DNA of 64,000 nt from Sarcocystis neurona (lineage: Eukaryota; Apicomplexa; Conoidasida; Eucoccidiorida; Sarcocystidae). This document shows positions 36,501-47,653 of the stretch, piece after piece (the stretch's first letter is position 1; each line of letters starts with the position of its first letter). Position numbers and translations under genes: made by a program. Location: contig KL647298.1 of NCBI GenBank assembly GCA_000727475.1, forward strand, positions 2,069,863-2,133,862, written 5' to 3'. The notes beneath the pieces are model-generated. The model searched no databases and was not told the DNA's origin. It saw nothing but the letters and a program-made list of their open reading frames with translations.

Positions 36501-39500
36501 ACATCCGTATTGGTGCTTGCTTCCAACCTTTCAGTCGAGTTCTCTCTCTCTCTCGGCGTAGGTGATATCCATGCGTTTATCTTCACACGTGTACATGCCC
36601 TTGCTGCGCTTTTGCTGCTTTCACGCGACATGCCCTTGACCCCGTGTAGCTTTTCTCCTCTGGCTATTTACTGCCTGCCTCTCTCTTTCGCTCTCTGTTT
36701 GTCTGTGTATATGCGTGTAGAGTGACACACCTTCCTTTCACCTGTTTGTCTGTCTGCGTTTTTTTCTATTTCTGCTGTTTTCTTGTGATATTGTCGGTGC
36801 TTACTCGTGTTTGCTTCTTCCACTTTTTGAACAGGAATAGGGTATAGGCGAAGCTCGACTGTGCCGCTGCCGCAGCAGATGGAGGAGACTCTCGAGACAA
36901 ATTACTTCGGAACAAAGCTGGTGAGGAAGAGGAGGAAGCTGCCGATGAAGGAACAGTTGCAGAAAAAGAAACACAACAGGACGAAGCGAGGATTGAAGTG
37001 CAGCTGACGAGTAACAGCAGGGAAAACACGAGAGATAGCGTCGGATGTGTGTGGGTGTATGTGGTCGTGGATGTGTGTGTGTGTGGGGAATGTACGTATC
37101 TATTTATCTGTGTATCTGTATGTAGGGACAGAGGGACTGAGACGGATAGGAATGCAGATATAAAAAGAAGTGTTTCTTGAAGTGTTGCGCCGCTACTGGT
37201 GCAACAGCTGTTACTACGCTGCTGCCTGCGCCTCACCTGCTGTTCTGGATTCGTATGTCAGTCTATATATGATATGCGCTTGCTTCGTGCACCACATAAG
37301 TGCTTGAGGAATCCTATAGATGTATATGCACGACCCTGTTTACGCGCTTGTTAGTTTACCCGCATATATACATATATACATGTATGTATTTGTTTACGAG
37401 TGTGTGTGCGCAGGTAAGTATACTGGTGTGTCCTGCTTGAAAAGTCCTCTGCACGTACATCAATGTACAAACCTACTGCGCGCATGTTGTTTAACGCGCT
37501 ATCATGTGTATACATGTATATTTTTGTTTTTTCTACATGTGTGTGTGTCCAGGTAAACACCTGGGTATGCGCCTACTCCTTCTATTTGTAGACCTCCTCA
37601 AGAAAGTTGTGTGTATCCACGTCTGTATGTACCGTGTGCTGAAGGTCCTCCAGAACTGGAAAATCCAGTTTTGATATCTCGTTCGATATACGCATATATA
37701 CGTATATTGATTTAGCTGGCTACTTTGTTTGTTTACATAAACAGACAAAGTAGCCATCTAGGGAGAGTCGTACGTACACGTATATCCGAACATCGGTCTC
37801 CGTCTCCCGTCTCCGTACGTATGTGTGCACATAGTATATATATATTTGTATTTATATGTGTGTGTACATATAGGATGTACGCTTGTCTACAGAAAGTACA
37901 TGCGTAGAGAGGTGTTGCCATGAACATATGTACATATATAGATGTTTGCTCTTCTCTCTCTCTCTTTTGTTCTCTCCGTAGATACATAGGTACGTGTGAA
38001 AATCCTTCGTGATTTTGGACTGCCACGACGCTCTTGCTGTCGCCTGTCCAGGTTACTGAGACATTGCTGCCGGCTCTGCGAGATAACGCGCGCATCATCA
38101 GCGTGGCCTCAACCGAAGCAGAGAGAGGGTTCGAAGTTATGGACGCGTGTCTGCGGCGGAGAATGCTAGCTCCGGATCTTACGCTTGAAGTTCGTATATA
38201 CACGTCAATATTATATCGGTGCCGCTGTGCAGCAGCTGCGTCAGATACACAAGTGGACGTGTGGACCGTTCCTTTTTTGACACGACGCAATCACGTGGTA
38301 CCACGAGGAGTGGCGTAGTTTTTTGTGTGGTGAACTAACGAACATATGTAAACTCAAAACGCACATACACGTCTATATCGATTTGTACGTGACAGCGGCG
38401 CCCACGAGATGATTACTGTCACTCTTCGTGGGAAGCGAATGCTCGAAAAACAGGCAGGCAGCTGGACGATATATGTCTAGACACTCACAAGGAGGCAAGA
38501 AAAATTCGACTACCCCGTCTTGTGCTGCACTTGCGCGTGCGCACTCCAGTCTGGTATGTATGCATTTTTATACATACCATATAGCCGTAAATGGGACTCG
38601 TACATACACACGTATATATATATGTATAGCTTTACCGTCTGTGTGGGTGTACAAGGACTGAGGCACAACCTTCGAATAGCTCGTGCTGTGCTGCATTTTT
38701 GTATACGTGCGCGTGCACACACAAGTTTCATACGTGCGTTTGTTTGGACATACGCATATCTCCGTAGATGGGACCGTGTACATACATATATATATATATG
38801 TAATTGTTTAGTTTGTATGTAAATATGCAAGAATTGATGACTGCACTAGTATGCCTCCTGTTCTATCTCTGTGTATTTGAATACATAAAAATACGTGTAC
38901 GTAAACATATATGTATAGATATAGATACATGTGTGTAATTACACGCAAATTTAATAACTATATATAAATGTGTACATATGTGTGTATACGTGTACACCTC
39001 ATATATATATAAGTGTCTACGTGGGGTTTCATGTGCCTGTGATAATAAGTGCACGCGATCTGTGCTGTGATCTACATCCCTGCAGGTCTAGATGCACAGG
39101 CCACTTTTGTATAGCGACCGGTGATACCGACTTACCTGTATATGTATAGGATGACAAGGGTATTCATCTACCTGTGTACGTATATATATATATATATATT
39201 CAGCTTATATATATGACCGTAGGTACATACGTGCATGAACATATCTGTACACTAATGTGTACGTGTGCGCTCGAACTAAATCAGTACATGTATATACGTG
39301 TACGTGTACAAGGAAGTCTATAAAGGATATATATATACATATATCTGTGTAATCTTCATATATAAATACATATATATATATATATATGTACATATACATA
39401 TGTACTTCCCGCATATGTTGAGTATTTGATTGCAGGAACTGGATCAGCTGATGCGACAGCGTATCGAAGGGGCGAGACACCAAACAGAGAGAACCCCGCG

Positions 39501-42500
39501 CACTGCCTACAGGCTTTCAAAAGTAAGCGGCTGCACTTCGACTTTTTTTTCCAAGTTACTGGCGTGTCCGCAACGTCTTGCGGACTTCAGCGAAAAGACA
39601 TGAAAATGTGGACATGAAAGCGTGAATAATATACTTGAAGCGCATTTCGTGGAGACGCATTTGTTTGCTGTGTTGCCTGCTCTCCTCCTCTATGTTGGAT
39701 GTCCGTACCTGTGTCTATTGATCTACGTGCATATTTCTATGTAGCTACATATCTAATATTCATATATATATACATATCTACTTGTATATATTGATCTAAC
39801 TGCGTGTACTTGTGTATTTCTAAGTAGCTGCATGTCTACTAGACACATATATATATGTGTATTTGTGTCTGTTGATCTACCTGCACATACTTGTGTATTT
39901 CTACGTAGCTACATATCTATTGTACACATACACATGTGTGTGACTACGTGTAGATACGTGTGTTTAGTGATACACGTATATGTGTGTATGTTAGTGGTGT
40001 ATGTATACTTACATATATTAACGTATGTGCATTTGTTCGTGGGAACAGTGTTCCATTGCCACCTTTTTTTGTCTCCGCTTCTCGTCCGCCACCGATATCT
40101 CGGCCCCAATAAATTTTCGACAATATTTTAGCGTGTTTTTTTCACTTCAGAAGTCAACAAATCCCAGCCGAACATCACCACATATACATACGTATATGTC
40201 GTGGTTGTACGTGTGTATGTGCATCTACGTATGTAAATGTATATACATATATATACATATATACACGTATATATGTATGTAAAATATATATATATATATA
40301 TATGTTTATGTGTTTGTCTATATGTACATATATATACATATATATGTAAAGTATGTGCATACATGTGTATATATATATATATTTGTATACGTGTATATAC
40401 ATGTGTACTCGTACAAACGTATGTAAAATGTGTATACATGTATAGATACGTATGTATGAATGAGTGTCCATCTTTTTTTGGACAAGTCTGCCTCTATGTG
40501 CGTAAATATACACTGGTATATAAGTGGTATCAAATCGAAACGACAAGTGTCTAAGCATTCAAGAGTATTGTCTGTAATTTACCTTTGTGTGTCTAGTTCC
40601 TGTAAATTCATGCACGTGTGTGTATATATATTTAAATAGATACTGTGATATATAGGTGCTCCCGCGTTGTATGTATGTACGTATGTATATATGTGTATAT
40701 AGCTGTATGTACGTTGACTCCTTCAGTAGAGAAGAATCGATTCAGCCTGATCGCGTCACGGTCGTAAAGTATCGGGAGTATCTTCCCGTCTGCCAGTGCC
40801 TTACTGTGGCGTTCGTCTACTTCTCCGCTGCAGCTGCATCACTGCTACCACCACTACTGGTACAAGTACGGGGACCTGTTATAGGGGTATTGTAGACACT
40901 ATTGATCGACCGGTACCACTCATGTACGTAGGAGCATTTGTTGCGGTTTTGCTGCGTGGAAGCATGAATCATATATGTAGGACCCTGAAGGTAACAGTAC
41001 TAATAGTAGTAATCCTACTAGTAGTAGCAGGAGTGGTAATGGAGTCGTATTAGTAGTAGTAGTGGTAAGACTGTTCATTCGAGTAGTGGTTATAGCAGTG
41101 GTAGTAGTAGTAGTAGTAGGAGTAGAACGAGTAGTAGTGGCAGTTGACATTGCAATTTTTATCTCGTGACTACTCGCGGCGACAGTAAAACTGTTACCAG
41201 TTCTTTCTGTAATTATAGGAGTTGTAGTAGTAGTAGTAGGAGTGGTAGTGGTCCCACCTGCAGTAGTAGTAATGCAAATGGCAGCGGTAGTGGGAGGAGT
41301 ATAACTGGCAGTAAAAAGAGTAAATATGACTGTATTAGTCCTACCAGCTACAGCGTAAGTGCTACTACTTGCTTCTGTAGTAGTAGTAGTGGTAGTAGCC
41401 GTAGCGTAGTCGCCGTAGTCGCCGTAGTAGTAGCAGTAGTAGTAGTAGTCGTCCCAACGATAGTAGGAGCAGTGGTACTAGTTGTAGTGTTGGTAGTAGT
41501 AGTAGTGGTGCTGGCAGTAAAAGAAGTAAGTGCGACTTTACTAGTACTGACATATAGAGGGAAAGTTTGATTAGTTGTTTCTGTAGTAGTGGTAATAGCA
41601 GTGCTACTAACAGGACTGGTAGTCGTGTAAAAATCTCGTGGCAGTGGTGGGAAAGTGGCAGCAGCCGTCCTGCTAGAGGAGTGCGCGTCCTTGTATTCTA
41701 AAATTCAATTATCATCCTAACATTTCATTTCTTCTCGCTTGTCTGCCCTTCCCACATTCGAATGACGTATTATGTGTGCCTGTGTGTGCCTGTGTGTGTG
41801 TCCCTCTCTGTGTGTCTTTTTGCGTCTTCGTGTGGCGGTCTCCCTACTTTCTTTGGTCTTTACGTAGATGTCGACGAATTCTTCTCCGTGAAAAAATCCG
41901 CCCCTGTCCTTCTTCTTTTTTGTATCTCTTTCTCTCGGTGTGAAAGGACGATTGCCTTCATCGACATGCCACGTCTAAGTGAGAAAAGTCATCAGTTCTA
42001 TACACGTCAAAACACATACGTAGAGAAACAGAGAGACACATATACATGTATGTGTAGCTGATGTACGCCTGCATATGTGTGTGTGTGTGTATGGGCGTGT
42101 GTATGTGTGGTCCTGTCGTCGCGCTTTTGCGTCTCTTCCTTCGTACGTTCTCCTTTCGGGGGGGGAGAATTTTTTTCTTCATTGCTTTCTTGCCCAAAAT
42201 CTGCACGCTCTCTTTTCCTGGGTGGTGGCTACCAGGCAGCAGTGGTTTCCTGGACGCGCGTCTGTGCGGCGCGGGCGAAGATAGGCTGCCTTCCAGGCCT
42301 GCGTGCCAAGAACGTCTTTATCTGCTGCTGCGAGCCGGGTGAGTTTTACGTGAGGATGCTCCACAAACGTATGTGTAACTACATGTGTTTGTGGGTGTGT
42401 GGGCGTTGCTTCACGAAGCTCATACCTATTTGTACACATATATATATATATATATATGTGTATTCGTACATGTTTATATACAGCCCTTTTTCATCTGTTG

Positions 42501-44674
42501 AGGATTCAGACACACGTGTCTTTGCATGAAAACTCGGTTATCCGCCGAGAGGCACATATGCGGAGATGAGGGACGGGGGGGTTTCTTGGGCAGTCATACG
42601 TATATACTACATTCCTATACATATATATATATACATACGCACATACAAGTAGACATAAACTACATCCACATATACATACGTACAGGCACATGTTGAGAGT
42701 GTGTGGAACCGAGTCCATACATACGTGTATACATGTGTCTAGTGAGAAACCTCGTATATACCTTGTAGTGTGTCTGTGAATTCTCCTGGTCAGTTATGTG
42801 TACCTGTATACAGAGAAAGAGAGGGAAAGGACGCAAAGTCCACATATATATGCGTGTATACTTTGTATACAAATATTTATTGAGAAACCTCATGTATATC
42901 AATGTATATGTACTGTAGTATGTGTGTAAAATTTCGTGGTCACTTATGTGTACCCATATATGGATAGAGAGAAGAGAAAGAGTCCGTACATACGTGTATA
43001 CATATACTTAGTGAGCAATTTCTTATACACGTCGGAGTATGTGTGTACACTCTCGTCGTTAGTCAAGGGTACTAATATGTGTGTATATATATACACACAC
43101 AAATCGATCTTTGGGTGTACGTGTGTGTACACTCGTGTATATATATATTCCTATGTTTATATATTGGAACTTCGTCTTCATACACACGTGTACAGATCAG
43201 TTATGTGTACTAATATATATATATATATACGTCGATATTAGGGTGTACGTGTATGCACACTCGTGTATATATATATATATATATATGTCGACGTATATAT
43301 ATTGGAAGTTAGTCTTTATACACACATTTGTACGTGTGTTGAAGTATGCGTTGTACGTAGATTCTTCTAGTCCATTACATATACATACGGATATAGTAAT
43401 TTTGTGCATACGTATATCCTCGCGCATCATGCGTACTACAGAGTATTTGGTACGTGTATAGGTATCTCCCTCGAGGTGTGTTCTTCATAAAGCGCTGTAC
43501 ATGGGATACCAGTGGAAATTCAGCACGTCTAAGGATTCATATATGTAGAAAGAACGAAAGATATTTATATGCGTATATCTGTGTAGGTGCTGTAGGGGTG
43601 TGAGAAATCAACACGTCTACGTATATATATATATATATATTTAGAGAGAGGGAGAATGTGAGAGAGAGATCCTACATATGTGTATACGCATGTATGTATA
43701 TATGTGTCTCGTGACGCTTGATAATAAAAGGCGTATATGTAAGACAGCGTGAAGTTACAGGTATTCGTGGCTACGCATATATACGTGTATAGTTTCTTTG
43801 AAATGTAAGGATGCTGCACGTGTAAGTGCGCGCAGGGTGGTGCACAGCATATATATATGTATATATGTAGCGGTCTCGACAAATCAGTGTCTGTATGTAC
43901 ATTTACACTTCTGTCCTCATGTATACATATATGTGTAACAGTAAATACGCCGTCGAAAAAGTGTCTACACATGTATATATCTAGTAGTCTGTTTAGAACC
44001 GTAGTACGTACGAATATCGAAGTACACTTATACGAATCTAGAAGTACACATACGTACCTAATCGTATATCAGTACACACGCAGAGGCGGTACGTGTACGT
44101 ATATATCTATATACAAGGCTATATATGTATATGTTTTGAACATATGTACATCACGTCTTCATAGTAGACACCTCCTCTTGTTTTCATCTCGTCAGGTCGT
44201 TGCAACAGTCACCACACGCCCCGATACGTCTCTACAGAAGTACACACATACAGTATACACCCACTTGCTTGCATGTGTAGGCGGGCACAGAAGGCGCACA
44301 TGTATATATGTACAGACTTATAAGCTGTTCTTGTGGCTGTGTGGCAGTCAGAGTTTTGTGCAAGGTACACATTTACATGTGTATATATATATATGCATAT
44401 GTGAAGGTGCTATTTATACCGATATCGTCTTTGCATGTAGAAGAACTCAATGACGTGTATATACGTCTAAGGACTTTCTTGATAGTGTAGTCAGCTTTCA
44501 CGTGCGTGTGCGCGCTCAGGGTGGTGTAAAACGGATATGGCTGGGTGGGAGGAACCTCCTTTGTCTGCTGCCGACGGTGCTGCCGCCATTGTCGACGTCT
44601 GTCTCAACGCGAAAGAAGACGCGTACGGCAAATATATTAGCAAAGGAGTGGTGGTAGATATCCCTCACGACTGA
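33513..44674 (+). CDS. NADPH-dependent carbonyl reductase-type short-chain dehydrogenase, 7 exons
   Basis: Exons are 33513-33647, 35363-35510, 36835-36920, 38052-38189, 39436-39522, 42236-42338 and 44520-44674 (stop TGA 44672-44674). Phases agree at every junction and the product is 283 residues, close to the 277 of human CBR1. The family features are all present. The cofactor loop is TGANKGIG (8-15) and the structural motif is LVNNAG (ending at 95). The SDR tetrad is Asn117 (ETNYFGTK), Ser143 (IISVAST), and Tyr194 and Lys198 in TAYRLSK. CEPGWCKTDMAG corresponds to the CCPGWVRTDMAG segment of CBR1. Enzymes of this type are cytosolic and reduce carbonyl substrates (quinones, aldehydes, ketones) with NADPH. 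The physiological substrate cannot be read. The start has A at -3. The donors of introns 1 (GTTAGC) and 4 (GTTCGT) are weak. An alternative acceptor for exon 6 three bases downstream would remove one Ala. Confidence 0.94.
33835..33922 (+). repeat. 44-bp tandem duplication in intron 1 of the carbonyl reductase gene
   Basis: Two copies start with AAGCAGGTATTT and contain GGCGTGAACAG.TAA.TGCAAATGC. They lie about 190 bases downstream of exon 1 and differ at several positions. No function is evident. Confidence 0.8.
34649..34746 (+). repeat. Direct repeat, 61-bp period, in intron 1 of the carbonyl reductase gene
   Basis: The segment GGAGACACACAAAGAGGAAA and its continuation to ATATGCATG recurs 61 bases later as GGAGACACACAGAGAGGAAA plus ATATGCATG (34649-34685 and 34710-34746). 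This is a local duplication. Confidence 0.85.
39711..39928 (+). repeat. Three diverged tandem copies, 73-81 bp, in intron 5 of the carbonyl reductase gene
   Basis: TTGATCTA recurs at 39718, 39791 and 39872, each followed by a CTGC/GTGC word, TATTTCTA and GTAGCT.CAT.TCTA. The copies differ in the length of an internal TA tract. Confidence 0.8.
40980..41640 (+). repeat. Degenerate GTA/TAG trinucleotide array in intron 5 of the carbonyl reductase gene
   Basis: About 650 bases are dominated by AGT/GTA/TAG triplets (longest pure runs near 41098-41118 and 41223-41240), with interruptions such as CCT, GGA and GCA. It is a different trinucleotide from the CAG blocks elsewhere. In two plus frames it reads as Ser/Gly or Val runs, but the third frame is full of TAG, and it lies wholly within a well-supported intron (39523-42235). 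Confidence 0.9.
42712..43385 (+). repeat. Degenerate tandem repeat, about 130-145 bp unit, in intron 6 of the carbonyl reductase gene
   Basis: At least four related units follow one another (starting near 42712, 42838, 42981 and after 43120). Each contains GTCC or GTGTAC then ATACGTGTATAC, a TTAGTGAG or TTGAGAAACCTC-type word, and GTCA-TTATGTGTACC/TACT followed by a TA tract. Unit length drifts because the (TA)n portion varies. Confidence 0.7.
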
Positions 44675-47653
44675 GAAGAAGACGCTGGGCCGTGGATCTG
44701 TGCGTCGGGCTGTGTTGATGGACAATGAGCGAGAGGAAATGTTGCGCGTATAACGGTGCACCCCGTATACAGCAGCATGTAGATATCTGCGGACGTGGCC
44801 ACACGAGGAAACCTGGTCTCTGGTCGAGTGGGTAGTTAGTTACATCGACGTGACCGTCAACGGAAGAAGAGCAGCGACCGATCCTTCCGACATACTCAAG
44901 AAATTTTCGAGACCAGCGGTGTTTGTTTCCCACACATGGGCGTGGTTCTCTACCGCGCTTGAAAAAATACGCGGAGAGAAGTACACGAAGGACGGACACA
45001 AACACCCACCAAACAGACAGGGAGAAACAAATGAAAAGCGGGGGAAGGATGGGGGGAAGATAACTTGATGACTCTTCGATTCTCTGGACAGCAGAGATTG
45101 TACGAGAAGAAGGTGCACTACTCTGCAAAAGCGGATATTTGTTTGGAGTCCTCCTCTAAAAGTCAGACACGCCAGTCCCAGAACAACTCACATACACACA
45201 TATGTATTGTACACTTACATATATATAGAGGTACGCAGACGCGTAGCTTCACAACCAGAAAGGCAAGAGAAAGAGAGAGGAAAGACAAAGGAAGAAAAAC
45301 GTACGCGCACTCTTACGTCTTCACATACGCCGGTATGTATTCATTTGTTCAAGGCAGGTTTCTTCTCTGTCCTCGTACGAGTGCAGAAAGAGAGAGACGG
45401 TTACAGCAGTTCCACGTCTGGAAAAGCATGTCCCTCTCTTTCTCTTGTGGGCGAGACGTGTGTAGGCGTCCCCACGTACACGAACCTGTACACGTATGTG
45501 TATAGGCACTTATACACGAATTAACACACGTACACACAGACGTATAGAGAAAGACGTAGTAGTGCGTGTACACAATGAAGTATTCGTGTTTCTATACGTA
45601 TCTTACATACGCGACATCTTACAGAACTCCCACTTGTAGCCAACTTACCCACACGTACTACACACATACAGAAAAATGAGTCAACACATATGCGTGTGTG
45701 TGGAGATACGGGTGCATTCGTGTACAGAAGTGTATGTCCCTAGTGAACGGTGCACGATGGAGAGGGACGTGAGCACGCGCAAGGGAGTGGAATGAAGAAG
45801 GACTCACAGTATCCGGAAGCAGTCGCAAAAGCTCGCAACAGGTGTGTTCTCTGGTCACATTGTGCCTGGCTGTGTGTGAATCTACAGTTTATCTGTATTT
45901 GCCTGTGTCGCCATCGGTACGGATACGGGGGGACACGGGCACACGCAGACGTGTATTTCAACGAATACAATTTTACTCTGGATCCTCGTGGTAGTAACAG
46001 GAGTAGTGAGAGGGGTGAGAGAGCAGCCGGAAAGTCTTGTTTTTTCTGGGAAGTTCTGCACTATAGTGCAGAAGACCACGCATAATGACACGAAGCCACA
46101 CTCAATCCTCGCTGCACGTGACAGCCACAGGGGACGAATTTTTGTGTCGCGGGGAGCAACCGTCCGCCCGTTACCCTACAAAGAGAACGTCCGTCCGAGG
46201 ACCACCAGGGAAAAATCAAGCAAAATTCACCCGACACGCACTCAAAAGAAAACTTTCAAAAAGAACGGCGGCGAAGAGACAGCCTGCCCTTCCTTTCGCC
46301 ACAAACACCCTCTAGGGCTGCCCCACTGCGTCCTTTGTTACAAAACAGCATGCTTCCTGCAATTGAGTGATTACCAACAATACATAGTGACCCGTATACC
46401 TACACAGAGGTATAATAATACAGACATCATGACACATACCAGTGTGCGTACGGACGTACATACAGGTCGCACACGTACACACACACACGTACACACACAC
46501 ACACACACACGAACACAAGGTTTCCCGTAACCCTCCTTGCTTACAACGTCTGAAATGCTCAGAGGGTACTGCAGAAGTATGTACAACCGCAGACACCTTG
46601 ATGGGCATGTGTCTCGCGCGCAGCACTCCGCATCCGAATACACTAATTTAGTCCGAAAACAAATATGTATATATATATGTATGTATGTCCCAGCCACTAC
46701 TGATGCACACTGGCTCAGAGTCATACTTACGTATGCATGTGTGTACACTATACGTATTATATATGTTACACACAGAATGGCAATGTTTTGGTGCTCACAC
46801 ACACCCATGCTTTCACAACGACGCAAACGTGTGCTCTCCGCACTTGTATACATGTGTACGTATAATCAGACGCATGCATATTATCTGCATATGTATTTGC
46901 ATGCTCTCTGTCTATGTGCACGTGCACATATGTATACAGTGGATCTGTGTACACACACAAAAGTGACACAACACTTTTGGTACGTGCACACGTCTTTATT
47001 CGGTCTGCAGGCTCCCTGGTGTGCACAGCCATTTATAGTCGTGCATACACACACGTACATATACGTATTGACGTACGTATAGACGTGTGAATAAGTACAC
47101 GTAAGCGTATATAGGAAACCAGTGAGTCGCCGAACGATACAAATATTTATATTGAGGCCCTCTTTCCACGCAAGCGTTACTGAACAGCTGCTCGTTTACA
47201 AACATGCTGCGTTTACGTACGTCAACACACCTGGACTGCCTCTGCAGATTCGCCCCTCCCCCAAGAGTGTAACCCGTACGCTGTTGAACGTCAGCATACA
47301 TGTATACAAAAAACTGCATACGCCGTCACATGGTCTGGGAGAAAACAACCGTGGCCACTAAGCTCTGTGAATCTCTCCTCGTCCTTACACATGTATATAC
47401 ATATATAAACATACGTACATACATTCATACATACACACGCGCACACTTGTTTTGAATGTCCAAAGAAGCACACGACTCTTGGAGAAAGGCTTGCGCGGAC
47501 AGATTTTTCTGCGACTCTCCACACACACGTCTACAGGCCGCAATGCTGACACACGGTCCCGCCGTCAAAATTTGCACACACGAATTATGTTCATAAACAA
47601 ATGGAGAGAAAGGTAAAACGGTGTCCCGCCCTCCTCGTACCCTTCTGCAGGCC
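44675..47653. other. Intergenic interval between two convergent genes
   Basis: This lies between the stop of the plus-strand carbonyl reductase gene and the stop of the minus-strand Nudix gene, so it should hold both 3' ends. No further gene is supported. It contains an (AC)n/(CA)n tract near 46480-46515 and a perfect 20-bp palindrome at 46054-46073. Many GTATAC/ACGTGT words are present. No polyadenylation motif could be assigned with confidence. Confidence 0.5.
46054..46073. repeat. Perfect 20-bp palindrome
   Basis: TTCTGCACTA is followed immediately by its exact reverse complement TAGTGCAGAA. There is no loop, so as RNA it would form a weak hairpin at best; as DNA it could bind a symmetric dimeric protein or be chance. 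It lies between the 3' ends of two convergent genes. Confidence 0.8.

Noticed and set aside
40175..40558. Tyr/Ile/His-rich open frames on both strands
   Set aside because: They are translations of TA/GTATAC simple DNA inside intron 5 of the carbonyl reductase gene; such frames occur throughout 26-50 kb.
6300..43300. CRISPR-like arrays or phage/IS elements among the direct repeats
   Set aside because: Copies are adjacent or diverged, without regular unique spacers, and the gene content is eukaryotic. They are local tandem duplications and simple repeats.
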